DNA from: Pseudomonas alloputida
Lineage (GTDB): Bacteria; Pseudomonadota; Gammaproteobacteria; Pseudomonadales; Pseudomonadaceae
Direction of reading: 5' to 3'
Length of the DNA stretch: 64,000 bases
NCBI RefSeq assembly: GCF_021283545.2
Contig: NZ_CP128540.1
Location: 5,367,501 to 5,431,500 of the forward strand
Position 1 is the stretch's first letter, and each line of letters begins with the position of its first letter. Under the pieces are notes generated by a model, which had not been told where the DNA came from, made no database searches, and was given only the letters and a program-made list of their open reading frames with translations. A program made the position numbers and the translations under genes. This document shows, one piece after another, positions 20,441-29,532 of the stretch.

Positions 20441-21982
20441 TCAAGCCACCGCACGCGGCGGATAGACCCGGGTAGGCACGAAAGGAATCAGGCAGATCAG
20501 GGCCACGGCGATACAGGCCAGCACCAGATAGAGGTCAGCCGAGGTCAATACCTGCGCCTGGTCGTGAATGCGCTTGGCCAGGCCAGCGGCGTTGCCGTCG
20601 ACCAGCGGGGCGTTGCCCAGGCTGTCCACCAGGTGATTGGAATGGAAATGCCGGCGCAGGGTGCCAAGAACATCCAGCAGGCCGCCGGCGATGACGGCGG
20701 CCAGGCCCTTGACGGTGTTGAACCAGCTGGAGGCGAACGGGCCCTCCTGCGGGGTCATGCCATTGGTGGACAGCATCAGCAACGGCAGCACTGCCATCGG
20801 CTGGCCGAACACCTGCAGCAGGTAGAACGGGTAGAAGTCGCCACGGATCCACTCGCTGGTCAGCAGGCTGCTGCCAACACAGGACACCGCCAGCATCGCC
20901 AGGCCAATGCCCAGCACCCAGCGGCAGTCCACTGCGCGGATGTTGCACAGTGCCGCCGTCAGCGGCAGGGCGATCAGTTGCGGCATGGCCACCAGCATCA
21001 TCAACGGGCTGGTCTGCGCCGGGCGGTAGCCCTGGATCTGCGCAAGGTAGGCCGAGGGGATGCTGCCCACACCCGAAAGCACGACCAGCACGCCGGCCAG
21101 GGTCACCAGGGCGAAACTCAAGTTGCGCCGCTGCAATAAGCGCAACTGGAAAAACGGCAACGGCTCGGACCACTCGTTGTACATGAACAACACCAGCAAC
21201 AGCAGGCCACCGCCCAGCAGCCAGCAGATCAGCGGCGAGTCGAACCAACCCCAGCGGTCGCCCAGCGACAGGCCCAGCACAGTGCAACTGATGGCGGGCA
21301 GGCCCAGCAGTACGCCCCGCCAGTCGAACTGTTTGAAACGCTCCAGGCGCAGCGGGTCCTGCGGCAGCCCCCAGCCTACGCAGACCATGGCCAGCAGCGA
21401 GGGCAGGATGATCTGCCAGAACGCCCATTGCCAACCGACGTATTCGGTCCACAACCCCGCCAGCGGCGTGCCGAGGTTGGGGCCAAAGGTGGCGGTCAGG
21501 GCGTAGCAGGCCAGGCCATAGACCTTGATACCTGGCGGCAGAAAGCGCAGGGCCACGCTCATCAGCATCGGCGGCAAGGCGCCAGCGGCAAAGCCCTGCA
21601 GTACGCGCAGCAACATCAGGCTGTGCAGGTTGGGGGCGAACGGCTGCAGCAGGCCAAGCACGGCGAACAGACCCACTGCGCTCATGGTGAAGCGCCGCAG
21701 CGAGAAGGTCGTGGCCAGCCACGGCGCAAAGGCCATGGCCGAGACCGAAGCGGCGCTGTATACCGCCAGCAACCAGGCACCTTCGTCGGCACCGATGCCC
21801 ATGGCGCCGCGGATATCGGCCAGGGAAATCTTGGTTACCGACTCGTTGAGGCCGGCGCACAGCACAGCCAGCAACACACCGAACAGCCCGACCACCACCT
21901 GCAGGCCAAACGCCGTCTGCGCAGGCGCGGCCGGCGCGGGTGCGGCGGCCAGCGCCGCAGAGGGCGCCGTCAGGGAAGTCAT
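20441..21982 (-). CDS. EmrB-type MFS drug transporter (DHA2 family)
   Basis: This is a proton-driven exporter of 513 residues with about 14 hydrophobic segments, as expected for DHA2. The segment RVLQGFAAGALPPM resembles motif C-like regions of the family, and the DIRGAMGIGADEGAWL segment is typical of EmrB proteins. It is the first gene of the efflux operon. A 17-bp palindrome lies 89 bases upstream of the start and is shared with the region before the LysR gene. Confidence 0.9.
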   Translation of the reverse strand: MTSLTAPSAALAAAPAPAAPAQTAFGLQVVVGLFGVLLAVLCAGLNESVTKISLADIRGAMGIGADEGAWLLAVYSAASVSAMAFAPWLATTFSLRRFTMSAVGLFAVLGLLQPFAPNLHSLMLLRVLQGFAAGALPPMLMSVALRFLPPGIKVYGLACYALTATFGPNLGTPLAGLWTEYVGWQWAFWQIILPSLLAMVCVGWGLPQDPLRLERFKQFDWRGVLLGLPAISCTVLGLSLGDRWGWFDSPLICWLLGGGLLLLVLFMYNEWSEPLPFFQLRLLQRRNLSFALVTLAGVLVVLSGVGSIPSAYLAQIQGYRPAQTSPLMMLVAMPQLIALPLTAALCNIRAVDCRWVLGIGLAMLAVSCVGSSLLTSEWIRGDFYPFYLLQVFGQPMAVLPLLMLSTNGMTPQEGPFASSWFNTVKGLAAVIAGGLLDVLGTLRRHFHSNHLVDSLGNAPLVDGNAAGLAKRIHDQAQVLTSADLYLVLACIAVALICLIPFVPTRVYPPRAVA

Positions 21983-22070
21983 GAGAATACATCTCCAGCA
22001 ACAATTTCAGGGCTGGGGCAAGTTTAAGAAGGTCGAATGCTGACGAAAACTGACTTGTCGGTAGTTTTAT

Positions 22071-22087
22071 ATTGCGTCAGACGCAAT
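22071..22087. promoter_or_regulatory. Palindromic operator upstream of emrB
   Basis: ATTGCGTC-A-GACGCAAT is a perfect 17-bp palindrome in the gap between emrB and the LysR gene. A near-identical copy lies before the LysR gene. It fits a LysR-type site, and regulation of both units by this regulator is inferred. Confidence 0.7.
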
Positions 22088-22098
22088 CCATGCCTGAA

Positions 22099-23004
22099 TC
22101 ACGGATCGATGCGGCCACACGCTTTCAACGTCTGGCGCAACCAACGGTGCGCGGGGTCGTTGTCGAAGCGCGGGTGCCACGCCTGCATTACATTGACCGT
22201 CTCCAACGGCACCGGGATCTCGAACGAGCGCAATGGCAACTTCAACCGCTGCACACTGTTGAGGATATTGGCGGGTATCGGCAGGATCAGGTCCGAATCC
22301 GGCAGCGAGAACATCGCCGAGTGGAAGCTGGTGGTGATCAGGGCCACGCGCCGCTCCACCTTGTGGTTGGCCAACGCCACATCGATCGGCCCGTTGGCAC
22401 GGCCGCGTCGAGACACGCTGATCTGCGGGTAGGCGGCAAAACGCTCAGGGGTGATCGGGGCATCGAAGATAGGGTGGCCCACACGCGCCAGGCCTACAAA
22501 GTAAGTATTGAACAGGCTCTGCACCTTGATTTCCGGGCCCAGTTCAATGGCCGAGCTGATGATCAGGTCGATATGCCCGTTGCGCAGCACTGCATCATCG
22601 TCACCACTGCCCTCCGGGACAAACCGCAACACCGTACGCGGCGCCTGGGCCAGCATCATGCGCAGCAGCTGGGCGCCGTAAAGGGCAATGAACAAATCAT
22701 TGGTGCGGATGTTGAAGGCACGGTCCAGGTTCACCAGGTCGACATCGTCACGGCTGCGGAACACCTGCCCGGCCTGCTCCACCAGGCCATGCACCTGCTC
22801 GCGCAGGGCCAACGCACGGGGCGTAGGCACCAGGCCACGGCCGGCGCGCACCAGGATCGGGTCACCCAAGGCATCGCGGATACGCCCCAATGTCCGGCTC
22901 ATGGCCGCCGGGCTCAGGTTCATGCGCTGCGCTGCGCCCACCACGCTGCCCTCGTCGAGCAAGGCATCGAGGGCGACGAGCAGGTTCATGTCCGGGAGTT
23001 GCAT
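22099..23004 (-). CDS. LysR-family regulator, probably of the adjacent EmrAB-NodT operon
   Basis: It has 301 residues with an N-terminal winged helix-turn-helix (about residues 5-65; GSVVGAAQRMNLSPAAMSRTLGRIRDALGDPI) and a C-terminal effector domain. It lies directly upstream of emrB in the same orientation, with a 116-base gap. The same palindrome occurs before this gene and before emrB, which suggests it controls both itself and the pump. The inducer is unknown. Confidence 0.88.
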   Translation of the reverse strand: MQLPDMNLLVALDALLDEGSVVGAAQRMNLSPAAMSRTLGRIRDALGDPILVRAGRGLVPTPRALALREQVHGLVEQAGQVFRSRDDVDLVNLDRAFNIRTNDLFIALYGAQLLRMMLAQAPRTVLRFVPEGSGDDDAVLRNGHIDLIISSAIELGPEIKVQSLFNTYFVGLARVGHPIFDAPITPERFAAYPQISVSRRGRANGPIDVALANHKVERRVALITTSFHSAMFSLPDSDLILPIPANILNSVQRLKLPLRSFEIPVPLETVNVMQAWHPRFDNDPAHRWLRQTLKACGRIDP

Positions 23005-23054
23005 GGCCGTTTTCCGTTACAGCTGCGGGAAACGCGATGGTAGCAGGTTGGTGG

Positions 23055-23071
23055 ATTGCATCAGACGCAAT
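23055..23071. promoter_or_regulatory. Second copy of the palindromic operator, upstream of the LysR gene
   Basis: ATTGCATC-A-GACGCAAT differs from the copy before emrB at one base. It is centred about 60 bases before the LysR start codon, in its promoter region. Confidence 0.7.
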
Positions 23072-23140
23072 GCGCTCTTGCGTGGTGGGGCATTTATTCA
23101 CTGGGCGTATTCGGCCTTAAATGAAGCATTGGCAGGTCTG

Positions 23141-23236
23141 GCCTTTTCGCGGGCGCGCCCGCTGCCACAGGCCCCCCCACAATTCCCGAATGTTGTGCGA
23201 CACACCTGTGGGAGCGGGCATGCCCGCGAAAGGGCC
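23141..23236. repeat. Inverted pair of REP elements
   Basis: One copy at 23141-23170 (...TTCGCGGGCGCGCCCGC...) and one in opposite orientation at 23205-23236 (CCTGTGGGAGCGGGCATGCC...) lie between the LysR gene and the universal stress protein gene. Confidence 0.85.
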
Positions 23237-23277
23237 GATCCTGCAGCCACACAAGCCAGCCTCTGCCAAGGATTCCA

Positions 23278-23724
23278 ATGCCCAGCCCCGTCCTGATCGC
23301 CATCGACGCCTCCCCCGCCTCCAGCACCCTGCTCACCCTCGCCCGCCGCTACTGCCGCCCCGGCGAACACGAACTGCACGTGCTGCTGGCCATCGATTCC
23401 ACCTTCGCCGTGCATGAGCAACCTGCGCCCTACACCGCCGAGGAACTGGAAGAATACCCCGCCGCCTGCCAGGAACAGCAGCATGCCGACCACGCCGTAG
23501 CCGAGGCCGTGCGCGAACTGCAGCAAGCCGGCTTCGCCAGCCAGGGCTGCATGGTGGCCGGGCTGCCGGTTGAAGCGATTGTGACCAAAGCGCAGGAATT
23601 GAACTGCGAACTGATCATCATGGGCCACCGCCACCTGTCGCGGTTGGGGCGGTTGCTGGACCCGTCAATCAGCGCGAAGGTGATTGACCGGGTAGACATG
23701 CCAGTGTTGGTGGGCTCTGCCTGA
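23278..23724 (+). CDS. Universal stress protein (UspA family)
   Basis: It has 148 residues with a single Usp domain. It starts with VLIAIDASPASSTLL, the beta1/alpha1 segment with the nucleotide-contacting aspartate, and ends with IIMGHRHLSRLGRLL...VLVGSA. The C-terminal G-x2-G-x9-G(S/T) ATP motif is imperfect, so ATP binding is uncertain. AAGGA lies about six bases before the ATG. Stand-alone gene downstream of a REP pair. Confidence 0.87.
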   Translation: MPSPVLIAIDASPASSTLLTLARRYCRPGEHELHVLLAIDSTFAVHEQPAPYTAEELEEYPAACQEQQHADHAVAEAVRELQQAGFASQGCMVAGLPVEAIVTKAQELNCELIIMGHRHLSRLGRLLDPSISAKVIDRVDMPVLVGSA

Positions 23725-23738
23725 CCGCTCATCACCGT

Positions 23739-23780
23739 GGTAATGCACCTGCATTGACAAGGCAATGCAATCGCATTACC
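23739..23780. promoter_or_regulatory. Extended inverted repeat, probable autoregulatory operator of the prlF-yhaV pair
   Basis: GGTAATGCACCTGCATTG and CAATGCAATCGCATTACC are inverted copies (15 of 18 positions match) around a 6-base spacer, ending 36 bases before the antitoxin start. A consensus TTGACA (23754-23759) sits at its centre. The -10 candidate, TACCTT at 17-base spacing, is weak. Binding here would block RNA polymerase. Confidence 0.7.
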
Positions 23781-23816
23781 TTGAGTTGTATCGCTGTCAC
23801 CCACAGGACATTACTC

Positions 23817-24143
23817 ATGGCTGCCACCTTCGACGTCGAGTCCACGCTGACCGATCGCTATCAAACCACTGTTCCCGAAACGGTGCGGCGCGCCTTGGGC
23901 TTGAAAAAACGTGACAAGATCCATTACTCGATTCGCCCCGACGGTGGGGTGATACTCACCCGCGCAGAGGCAACCGAGGACGATCCGGTACTGGGCAAAT
24001 TTCTGGATTTCCTGGCACACGATATCGCTACCAACCCTCAACGGCTGCAGGTTGTCGATGCTGGCCTCATCGCGCGCCTCGACAAGCTTGTCGGCGACGC
24101 GGAGGTCGACCTGGATCAACCTCTGTCGGCGGACGATGAATGA
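23817..24143 (+). CDS. prlF: PrlF-type antitoxin (AbrB-like DNA-binding domain)
   Basis: This is the antitoxin of a type II pair and its likely repressor. The N-terminal swapped-hairpin AbrB domain shows ESTLTDRYQTTVPETVRRAL then GLKKRDKIHYSI. The C-terminal part (FLDFLAHDIATNP) resembles PrlF/SohA. The open frame extends upstream to 23754, but the ATG at 23817 follows AGGA and starts the domain cleanly (108 residues). Its stop overlaps the toxin start in an ATGA. Confidence 0.88.
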   Translation: MAATFDVESTLTDRYQTTVPETVRRALGLKKRDKIHYSIRPDGGVILTRAEATEDDPVLGKFLDFLAHDIATNPQRLQVVDAGLIARLDKLVGDAEVDLDQPLSADDE

Positions 24144-24607
24144 GTGATGCGAGCAGGAAGCCTCTGGTTATTCATGGATGGACTGTAATTGCCCACCCGC
24201 TGTTCCTGGCCAAACTGGACGCGCTAAGCGCTCAAGTCGAGGCTCAACGGGACAAAGACCCAACGGGTTATACGAAAAGAAATACCTTTAAAAGGCTGGC
24301 CGCCATCCGGCGGTTGGCGTTCGATGTAATCCCTCAAGACCCGACCAAACCCGAATACCGGCAAGGGGCAACACTTGGCGGTGACCACAAGCACTGGTTC
24401 AGAGCAAAGTTCTTCCAGCAGTACCGGTTGTTCTTCCGCTACCACACCCCCAGCAGGATCATCGTGCTGGCCTGGATCAATGACGAGTCGAGCAAGCGGG
24501 CCTATGAAAGTAGCGACGATGCTTACAAGGTCTTTCAAAAGATGTTGCATAGCGGCAACCCACCGGACGATTGGGACCAGTTGCTGCAAGAGGCTGCCGC
24601 AGATTGA
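24140..24607 (+). CDS. yhaV: YhaV-type mRNA interferase toxin
   Basis: This is a ribosome-associated RNase of the RelE superfamily that the preceding antitoxin would neutralise. It has 155 residues, the family length. The N-terminal GWTVIAHPLFLAKLDAL and the central block LGGDHKHWFRAKFFQQYRLFFRY are characteristic of YhaV and include the basic and aromatic residues of its active face. ATGA overlap with prlF. Confidence 0.9.
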   Translation: MSDASRKPLVIHGWTVIAHPLFLAKLDALSAQVEAQRDKDPTGYTKRNTFKRLAAIRRLAFDVIPQDPTKPEYRQGATLGGDHKHWFRAKFFQQYRLFFRYHTPSRIIVLAWINDESSKRAYESSDDAYKVFQKMLHSGNPPDDWDQLLQEAAAD

Positions 24608-24679
24608 GCCGACTGGCTAATACGCATGCATCAGCAGGGCTCCCACAGATGATGCGGGAGGCCGGGATGGTCGCGAAGG

Positions 24680-25540
24680 TCAACCTTCGCCAGGCTTGAC
24701 TACCACCGTACACGTCGTCCCCGCCGCCAGCAAAAACCCTTCCGGCACTTCATCGATGTGAATGCGCACCGGCACCCGCTGTGCCAGCCGCACCCAGTTG
24801 AAGGTCGGGTTCACGTCGGCGATCAGCTCGCGGCTCTGTGGGTTGTCGCGGTCATAGATGCCGCGGGCGATGCTCTCCACATGCCCCTTGAGACGCTCGC
24901 CGCTCATCATCTGCAATTCGGCCTGGTCACCCACCTTCACATGCGGCAGCTTGGTCTCCTCGAAGAACCCGTAAACCCAGAACGAATTCTCGTCGACCAC
25001 CGCCATCACCGCTTCACCGGTACGCGCATAGTCGCCCTTGTGGATATTCAGGTTGGTCACATAGCCGTCAACCGTCGCCACGATGTGCGTACGCTTGAGG
25101 TTCAGCTCGGCTGCGGCCAACTCGGCAAGGGCTTGTTGATAATCGGCTTGGGCGGAATTGGCGATGTTGCTGGCGTCGTCGCGGTTTTCCTTGGAAATCA
25201 CCAGGTTGTCCATGTCGGCACGGCGCTTGGCATTGACCTTGCGCATTTCCCAGGTGGCCTTGCGCGAGGCGACCAGTGCCTTGGCCTGGTCGACGGCCAA
25301 CTGGTAGTGCTCAGGGTCGATCTGGATCAGCAGGTCGCCCTTCTTCACCCGCTGGTTGTCCTTGACCGGTACATCCACCACGTAGCCGGGCACGTCGGCT
25401 GCGACGTTGATGATGTCGGCACGCACACGGCCATCACGGGTCCATGGCGTGGTCATGTAGTGCAGCCACAACTGGCGACCGATGGCCACGGCAGCGACCA
25501 GCACCAGCAGGGTGGCGATCAGGCTGAAGAACTTTTTCAT
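24680..25540 (-). CDS. HlyD/AaeA-type membrane fusion protein
   Basis: This is the adaptor subunit of a tripartite efflux system. It has 286 residues with one N-terminal helix (about residues 5-25), the motif TPWTRDGRVRADIINVAADVPGYV typical of AaeA-like adaptors, a short alpha-hairpin and a C-terminal barrel. It is the last gene of a nodT-FUSC-DUF1656-hlyD operon and starts 10 bases after the DUF1656 gene. Confidence 0.9.
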   Translation of the reverse strand: MKKFFSLIATLLVLVAAVAIGRQLWLHYMTTPWTRDGRVRADIINVAADVPGYVVDVPVKDNQRVKKGDLLIQIDPEHYQLAVDQAKALVASRKATWEMRKVNAKRRADMDNLVISKENRDDASNIANSAQADYQQALAELAAAELNLKRTHIVATVDGYVTNLNIHKGDYARTGEAVMAVVDENSFWVYGFFEETKLPHVKVGDQAELQMMSGERLKGHVESIARGIYDRDNPQSRELIADVNPTFNWVRLAQRVPVRIHIDEVPEGFLLAAGTTCTVVVKPGEG

Positions 25541-25550
25541 CGAAGGATTC

Positions 25551-25751
25551 TCACCAGTAGACAGACAGCGCCATGGCGCCGAACAAGCAGACGAACAGGC
25601 TCAGGCGCAGCAGCGCCGGGTGCCAGAAGAAGCGGTAGCCATCATGGCTGGCAATGAACCGGTCCAGGCCCCAGGCCAGGCCCAGGGCAAACAGGAACAT
25701 CAAGGTCATGGTGGGCATGTACACGCCATGGAAGGCGATCTCACGGGGCAT
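25551..25751 (-). CDS. DUF1656 small inner-membrane protein (AaeX-like)
   Basis: It has 66 residues with two transmembrane helices (about 12-30 and 45-64) and the conserved N-terminus PREIAFHGVYMPTM. DUF1656 proteins regularly accompany FUSC pumps with an HlyD adaptor, and their exact role is not established. The ATG is preceded by AGGA at seven bases. It overlaps the end of the FUSC gene by 11 bases. Confidence 0.9.
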   Translation of the reverse strand: MPREIAFHGVYMPTMTLMFLFALGLAWGLDRFIASHDGYRFFWHPALLRLSLFVCLFGAMALSVYW

Positions 25752-27918
25752 GGTGCAATCCTTTCGCCGGTGCCAGTGGCGACTGTGGGTCCAGCAGGGA
25801 AGTACGGATGAAGTGCAGGTAGCTTTGCACGCGGCGCAGCACCGAGGTGTCGAAGTGCCGGGCGAATGGCTCGTCGGTGGCCTGCACGCGGGCGATGGCG
25901 TGGTCCACGGCCACCAGTGCGCGCTCGTGGTTGCTGGCGCTGGGCTGCAGGAACAGCCGGGTCAGCGCACGGCCCATGACACGGATTGCCTGGCGCCACG
26001 GCTGCGACTCGGCATAGGCCGGGTGCACCGGGGCGCGGGCTTGCTCCTTGCGCAGCTCGATGACGGCGTGGCCGATCTCCAGCACGGTGAACATCCAGCC
26101 CATCAGCTGGCTCTGCACCTGCGGCTTGCCGGCCGCCAGGCCATAGGCCTGGTGCAGCAGGTCGCGGGTGCGGCTTTCGAAGGCCGAGCCCAGGCCGCGC
26201 AGGCGGCCGCTGATGGCGAACAGCACCTGCTCGCGCAACGCCTGCTCCAGGCGGCTCCACAACCAGCGGCTGTTGGGCGGCAGGATGATCGCCCCGGCGG
26301 CGGCACAGACGAACATGCCGATCACCATGCCGATGTAGTCGTTGATGAAGGTGTACGGGTCATAAACGGTGAGGTTGTTCGGCACCGAACCAATCGCGAA
26401 GAACACCAGCAGGCCAATGCCATAACCGGCGTAGGCAGGGCGCGACGAAAGAAAAGCGCCCAGCACGAACACGGGCGCCAGCACCATGCACAGCAGCGGG
26501 AAACCGTCGATCCAGGGGAACACGAAGAAGGTTTCGAAGAAGCCGACAAAAGCGCCGATGGCCGTGCCGCAAGCCATCTGGAACGACATGCGCTTGGGGT
26601 TGGGTGACGCTGCAGAAAGGCATACGGTGACCGTGGCGATCAGGGTCATCATGGCGCCGCTGGGCCAATCGCTGAGCAGCCAGTAGCTGCCCAGCAGCAA
26701 CAGCACTGCCGAAGCGCGCACACCGGCCGCCAGCGATACCAGCCAGCTGGTCTGCGCCACGTAGGGTTCGTCCCACTGCTCGCGCTCATGCTTGTGCGCG
26801 GCCAGCGAGGCATGGGTTTCGGCGTAGCTCAACATCTCGTCGACGAAGCGGTACAGCAGCTCGAACGCGGTATGGAAATCGAGCAGGTCGGATTCGCTGG
26901 GGTCCGTTGCCAGGTACTCCGCCCGCAGCCCCCGCACCTGGGCCTGCAGGCCTTCCTTGTAGGCGGCCAGCTCCAGGGTCAGGCGCAGCGCATCGGCGTC
27001 AGTCAACGCCCGGCCCACATAGGGCTGCAGCAACTCCACCAGGGTATTCAGGCCCGGTTCGATAGCGCTGACAATTTGCAGCGGGCCACGGGCACGCAGG
27101 CGCTCCAGCAAGCGGTGCAAGGCATTGAAGCGGGTGGTGATGGCCATGAACTCGCTGTTCATGCGCACCAGCCGGCCACTGCGACGGCGCATATGCGGGT
27201 CTTCGAAAGCGGTGACGTTGCGCAGGCTCTCGAGGCCCACTGCCTCTGCCACGAAGCGCACGTTGCTGCTCTCGAAGCGGTCCTTTTGACTGTCGCCACG
27301 CAGGGCCTCGACCACCACCCCGGCAAACACGCCAAAGCGCTGGTACAGGGCGTTGCGCATTGCGGCACTGGCCGACTGCGGCAGGATCGCGGCACTGACG
27401 AAGGTCGACACCAGAATACCCAGGGCGATTTCCAGCGCCCGCCATACCGCTGCCATGAACGCCTGGTCGGGGTGTTGCAGCACCGGCAGGCCGATCATCG
27501 CTGCGGTGTAGCCAGCCAGCACGAAACCATAGGCGCGGAAGGTGCGGTAGCGCATGGCACCGGCCGAGCACAGGCCCACCCACAGCGCCAGGCTGGGCAG
27601 AAACAGCTCGGTGTTCTGCGGGAAGATGGCGATCAGCGCCACCATCATCGCCGAACCCGCCAGGGTGCCTAGCACCCGGTAGAAGCTTTTCGCGAACACA
27701 TGCCCGCTTTGCGGCTGCATGACGATGAAAACAGTGATCATCGCTGTACGCGGTTGCGGCAGCTCCAGGCGCATGGCCAACCACAAGGTAATGAACGCGG
27801 CGGCCAGCACCTTGAAGATGTACACCCAGGTCACGCCGTCGGTGCGTGCCCAGGCAAAGAAGCCCCGGCGCCATTCCAGGCTTTGCAGCCAGCGCACGGG
27901 CAAACTGGAAGTGCTCAT
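25741..27918 (-). CDS. FUSC-family inner-membrane efflux protein (AaeB-like)
   Basis: It has 725 residues with the duplicated fusaric-acid-resistance architecture. Two sets of about five or six helices (roughly residues 30-190 and 385-540) alternate with two cytoplasmic regions. AaeB-like pumps export aromatic carboxylic acids, and that substrate class is inferred here from family and operon only. The start overlaps the nodT stop (ATGA). Confidence 0.9.
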   Translation of the reverse strand: MSTSSLPVRWLQSLEWRRGFFAWARTDGVTWVYIFKVLAAAFITLWLAMRLELPQPRTAMITVFIVMQPQSGHVFAKSFYRVLGTLAGSAMMVALIAIFPQNTELFLPSLALWVGLCSAGAMRYRTFRAYGFVLAGYTAAMIGLPVLQHPDQAFMAAVWRALEIALGILVSTFVSAAILPQSASAAMRNALYQRFGVFAGVVVEALRGDSQKDRFESSNVRFVAEAVGLESLRNVTAFEDPHMRRRSGRLVRMNSEFMAITTRFNALHRLLERLRARGPLQIVSAIEPGLNTLVELLQPYVGRALTDADALRLTLELAAYKEGLQAQVRGLRAEYLATDPSESDLLDFHTAFELLYRFVDEMLSYAETHASLAAHKHEREQWDEPYVAQTSWLVSLAAGVRASAVLLLLGSYWLLSDWPSGAMMTLIATVTVCLSAASPNPKRMSFQMACGTAIGAFVGFFETFFVFPWIDGFPLLCMVLAPVFVLGAFLSSRPAYAGYGIGLLVFFAIGSVPNNLTVYDPYTFINDYIGMVIGMFVCAAAGAIILPPNSRWLWSRLEQALREQVLFAISGRLRGLGSAFESRTRDLLHQAYGLAAGKPQVQSQLMGWMFTVLEIGHAVIELRKEQARAPVHPAYAESQPWRQAIRVMGRALTRLFLQPSASNHERALVAVDHAIARVQATDEPFARHFDTSVLRRVQSYLHFIRTSLLDPQSPLAPAKGLHHAP

Positions 27919-29444
27919 TCGGCGTTATCCGGCTTCTTGTCGAAAATGGCCAGGGTGGCCGGGGTCTTCGGTGCTGCCTGGCGTTCCTCTTTCGGCACAT
28001 CCTGACCGGCCTGCAGGCCACCACCCAGGGCGGTGACCAGCTCGGCATGGGCAATCAGGCGGGCGGCCTGCACCTGCTGCTGCACCTGCTGCTGGCGGAA
28101 CAGCAAGGTCTGCGCGTTGAGTACGTTCAGGTAGTCGGTAAGGCCGCGCTGGAACGCGACCATGGCGATGTCGTAGGTTTTCTGTGCGGCAGCAACCGAT
28201 TCGGCGGCGAAGTGCGACTGTTCTTTCATCGACTCGCGGCGGATCAACTGGTCGGAGATGTTCTTCAGTGCACCAACCACGGTCTGGTTGTAGCGGGCCA
28301 CCGCCACGTCATACCCCGCCGAGGCCACGCCCAGTTCTGAGCGCAGGCGCCCACCGTCAAAGATCGGCAAGCTGATGGCCGGGCCGACGTTGTAGTTGAA
28401 CTTGCGCCCGGTCAGGAATTCCAGCGGGCCACCCCCGGTGGCCATGAAGCCCAGGCTGCCGACCAGGTCGACGTTGGGGAAGAAGCCGGCGTGAGCGACG
28501 TCGATGCCACGCGCCTGGGCAGCCACCTGCCAGCGGCTGGCAACCACATCAGGCCGCTGGCCGACCAGTTCGGCGGGCAGGTTCGAAGGCAGTTTCAGCG
28601 GCGCGGCCAAGGCCAGGACCGGGCGTTGCAACTGCGCGCCTTCCCCCGGGCCCTTGCCGGCCAGTGCGGCCAGCTGGTTGCGGGTCAGGGCAATTTCTTC
28701 GTCGAGGCTGTCGAGCTGACGGTGGGTTTCCGGCAGCGGCGCTTCGGCCTGGCTGACTTCGAAATGGGTGCCGATACCGGCATCCAGGCGACGCTTGGCC
28801 AGGGCCAGGATCTGCTCCTGCTGTTCCAGTTCGGCCTTGACGATATCGCGCTGGGCAAAATGCAGGCTCAGCTGGATGTAGGCACGCACCACATTGTTCT
28901 GCAGTTCCAGCTGCGCCTGGCGGGCTTCGGCCACGCTCATGTGCGCCTGGTCCACGGCCTGCTCGCTGGCATTGCGTTCACGGTCCCACAAGTCGAGGGC
29001 GTAGCTGAAGCCGATGGCAGCGTTGTTGTCCCAGGTGTTGGCACCGGACAGCGCGCCAGGGCCATAGAACTGGTCTTCCGGCCAGTTGTGGCGCTTGAGC
29101 GTGGCCTGGCCGTTGGCCTGGAGCTTTTCCGCCGACTCGACCACACCGGCCATGGCCTTGGCTTCGCGCACCCGCGCTGCGGCCATGGCCAGGCTTGGGC
29201 TACCGGCCACGGCCAGGGTAACCCAGCGGTCCAGCTGAGGGTCACCATAGGCGTGCCACCACTGCTGGTCGGGCCAGTGAGCGTCAGTCGCGGCTTCGCG
29301 AATGGCCGCGTCGGTGGTCAAGGTATTGGCTTGCAGCGTCTTGCTTTGCGGGGCAATGCCCCAGGTTCCGATACAGCCGCTCAAGGTGAGGGCAAGGGCA
29401 CAGGCACTGAACGCCTTGAGCGTTCTGATGATGCGACGCGGCAC
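27915..29444 (-). CDS. NodT-family outer-membrane efflux lipoprotein (second system)
   Basis: This outer-membrane channel has 509 residues with LTLSGC at residues 19-24 giving lipidated C24, followed by two outer-membrane efflux domains (the DLWDRERNASEQAV segment is typical). The start codon is GTG, with GGGAA about ten bases upstream. It is the first gene of the AaeAB-like operon and divergent from a LysR gene across 191 bases. Confidence 0.9.
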   Translation of the reverse strand: MPRRIIRTLKAFSACALALTLSGCIGTWGIAPQSKTLQANTLTTDAAIREAATDAHWPDQQWWHAYGDPQLDRWVTLAVAGSPSLAMAAARVREAKAMAGVVESAEKLQANGQATLKRHNWPEDQFYGPGALSGANTWDNNAAIGFSYALDLWDRERNASEQAVDQAHMSVAEARQAQLELQNNVVRAYIQLSLHFAQRDIVKAELEQQEQILALAKRRLDAGIGTHFEVSQAEAPLPETHRQLDSLDEEIALTRNQLAALAGKGPGEGAQLQRPVLALAAPLKLPSNLPAELVGQRPDVVASRWQVAAQARGIDVAHAGFFPNVDLVGSLGFMATGGGPLEFLTGRKFNYNVGPAISLPIFDGGRLRSELGVASAGYDVAVARYNQTVVGALKNISDQLIRRESMKEQSHFAAESVAAAQKTYDIAMVAFQRGLTDYLNVLNAQTLLFRQQQVQQQVQAARLIAHAELVTALGGGLQAGQDVPKEERQAAPKTPATLAIFDKKPDNAE

Positions 29445-29516
29445 AGCTGCGATTTCCCGAGGAAGAGGTGAAGGGGCCGGGCAATTCTAGGGGGCAGCAG
29501 CACTGGCGATAAGCAC

Positions 29517-29532
29517 AGATTCCTGCGAATCT
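29517..29532. promoter_or_regulatory. Palindrome in the divergent efflux/LysR intergenic region
   Basis: AGATTC-CTGC-GAATCT is a perfect 6+6 inverted repeat, 73 bases from the efflux start and 104 bases from the LysR start. It is a candidate binding site for the divergent LysR regulator, proposed from position and symmetry alone. Confidence 0.45.

Noticed and set aside
23739..23780. Inverted repeat before prlF as a small CRISPR or REP remnant
   Set aside because: Only one inverted pair is present, with no spacers, and it does not share the REP core; an operator explains it better.
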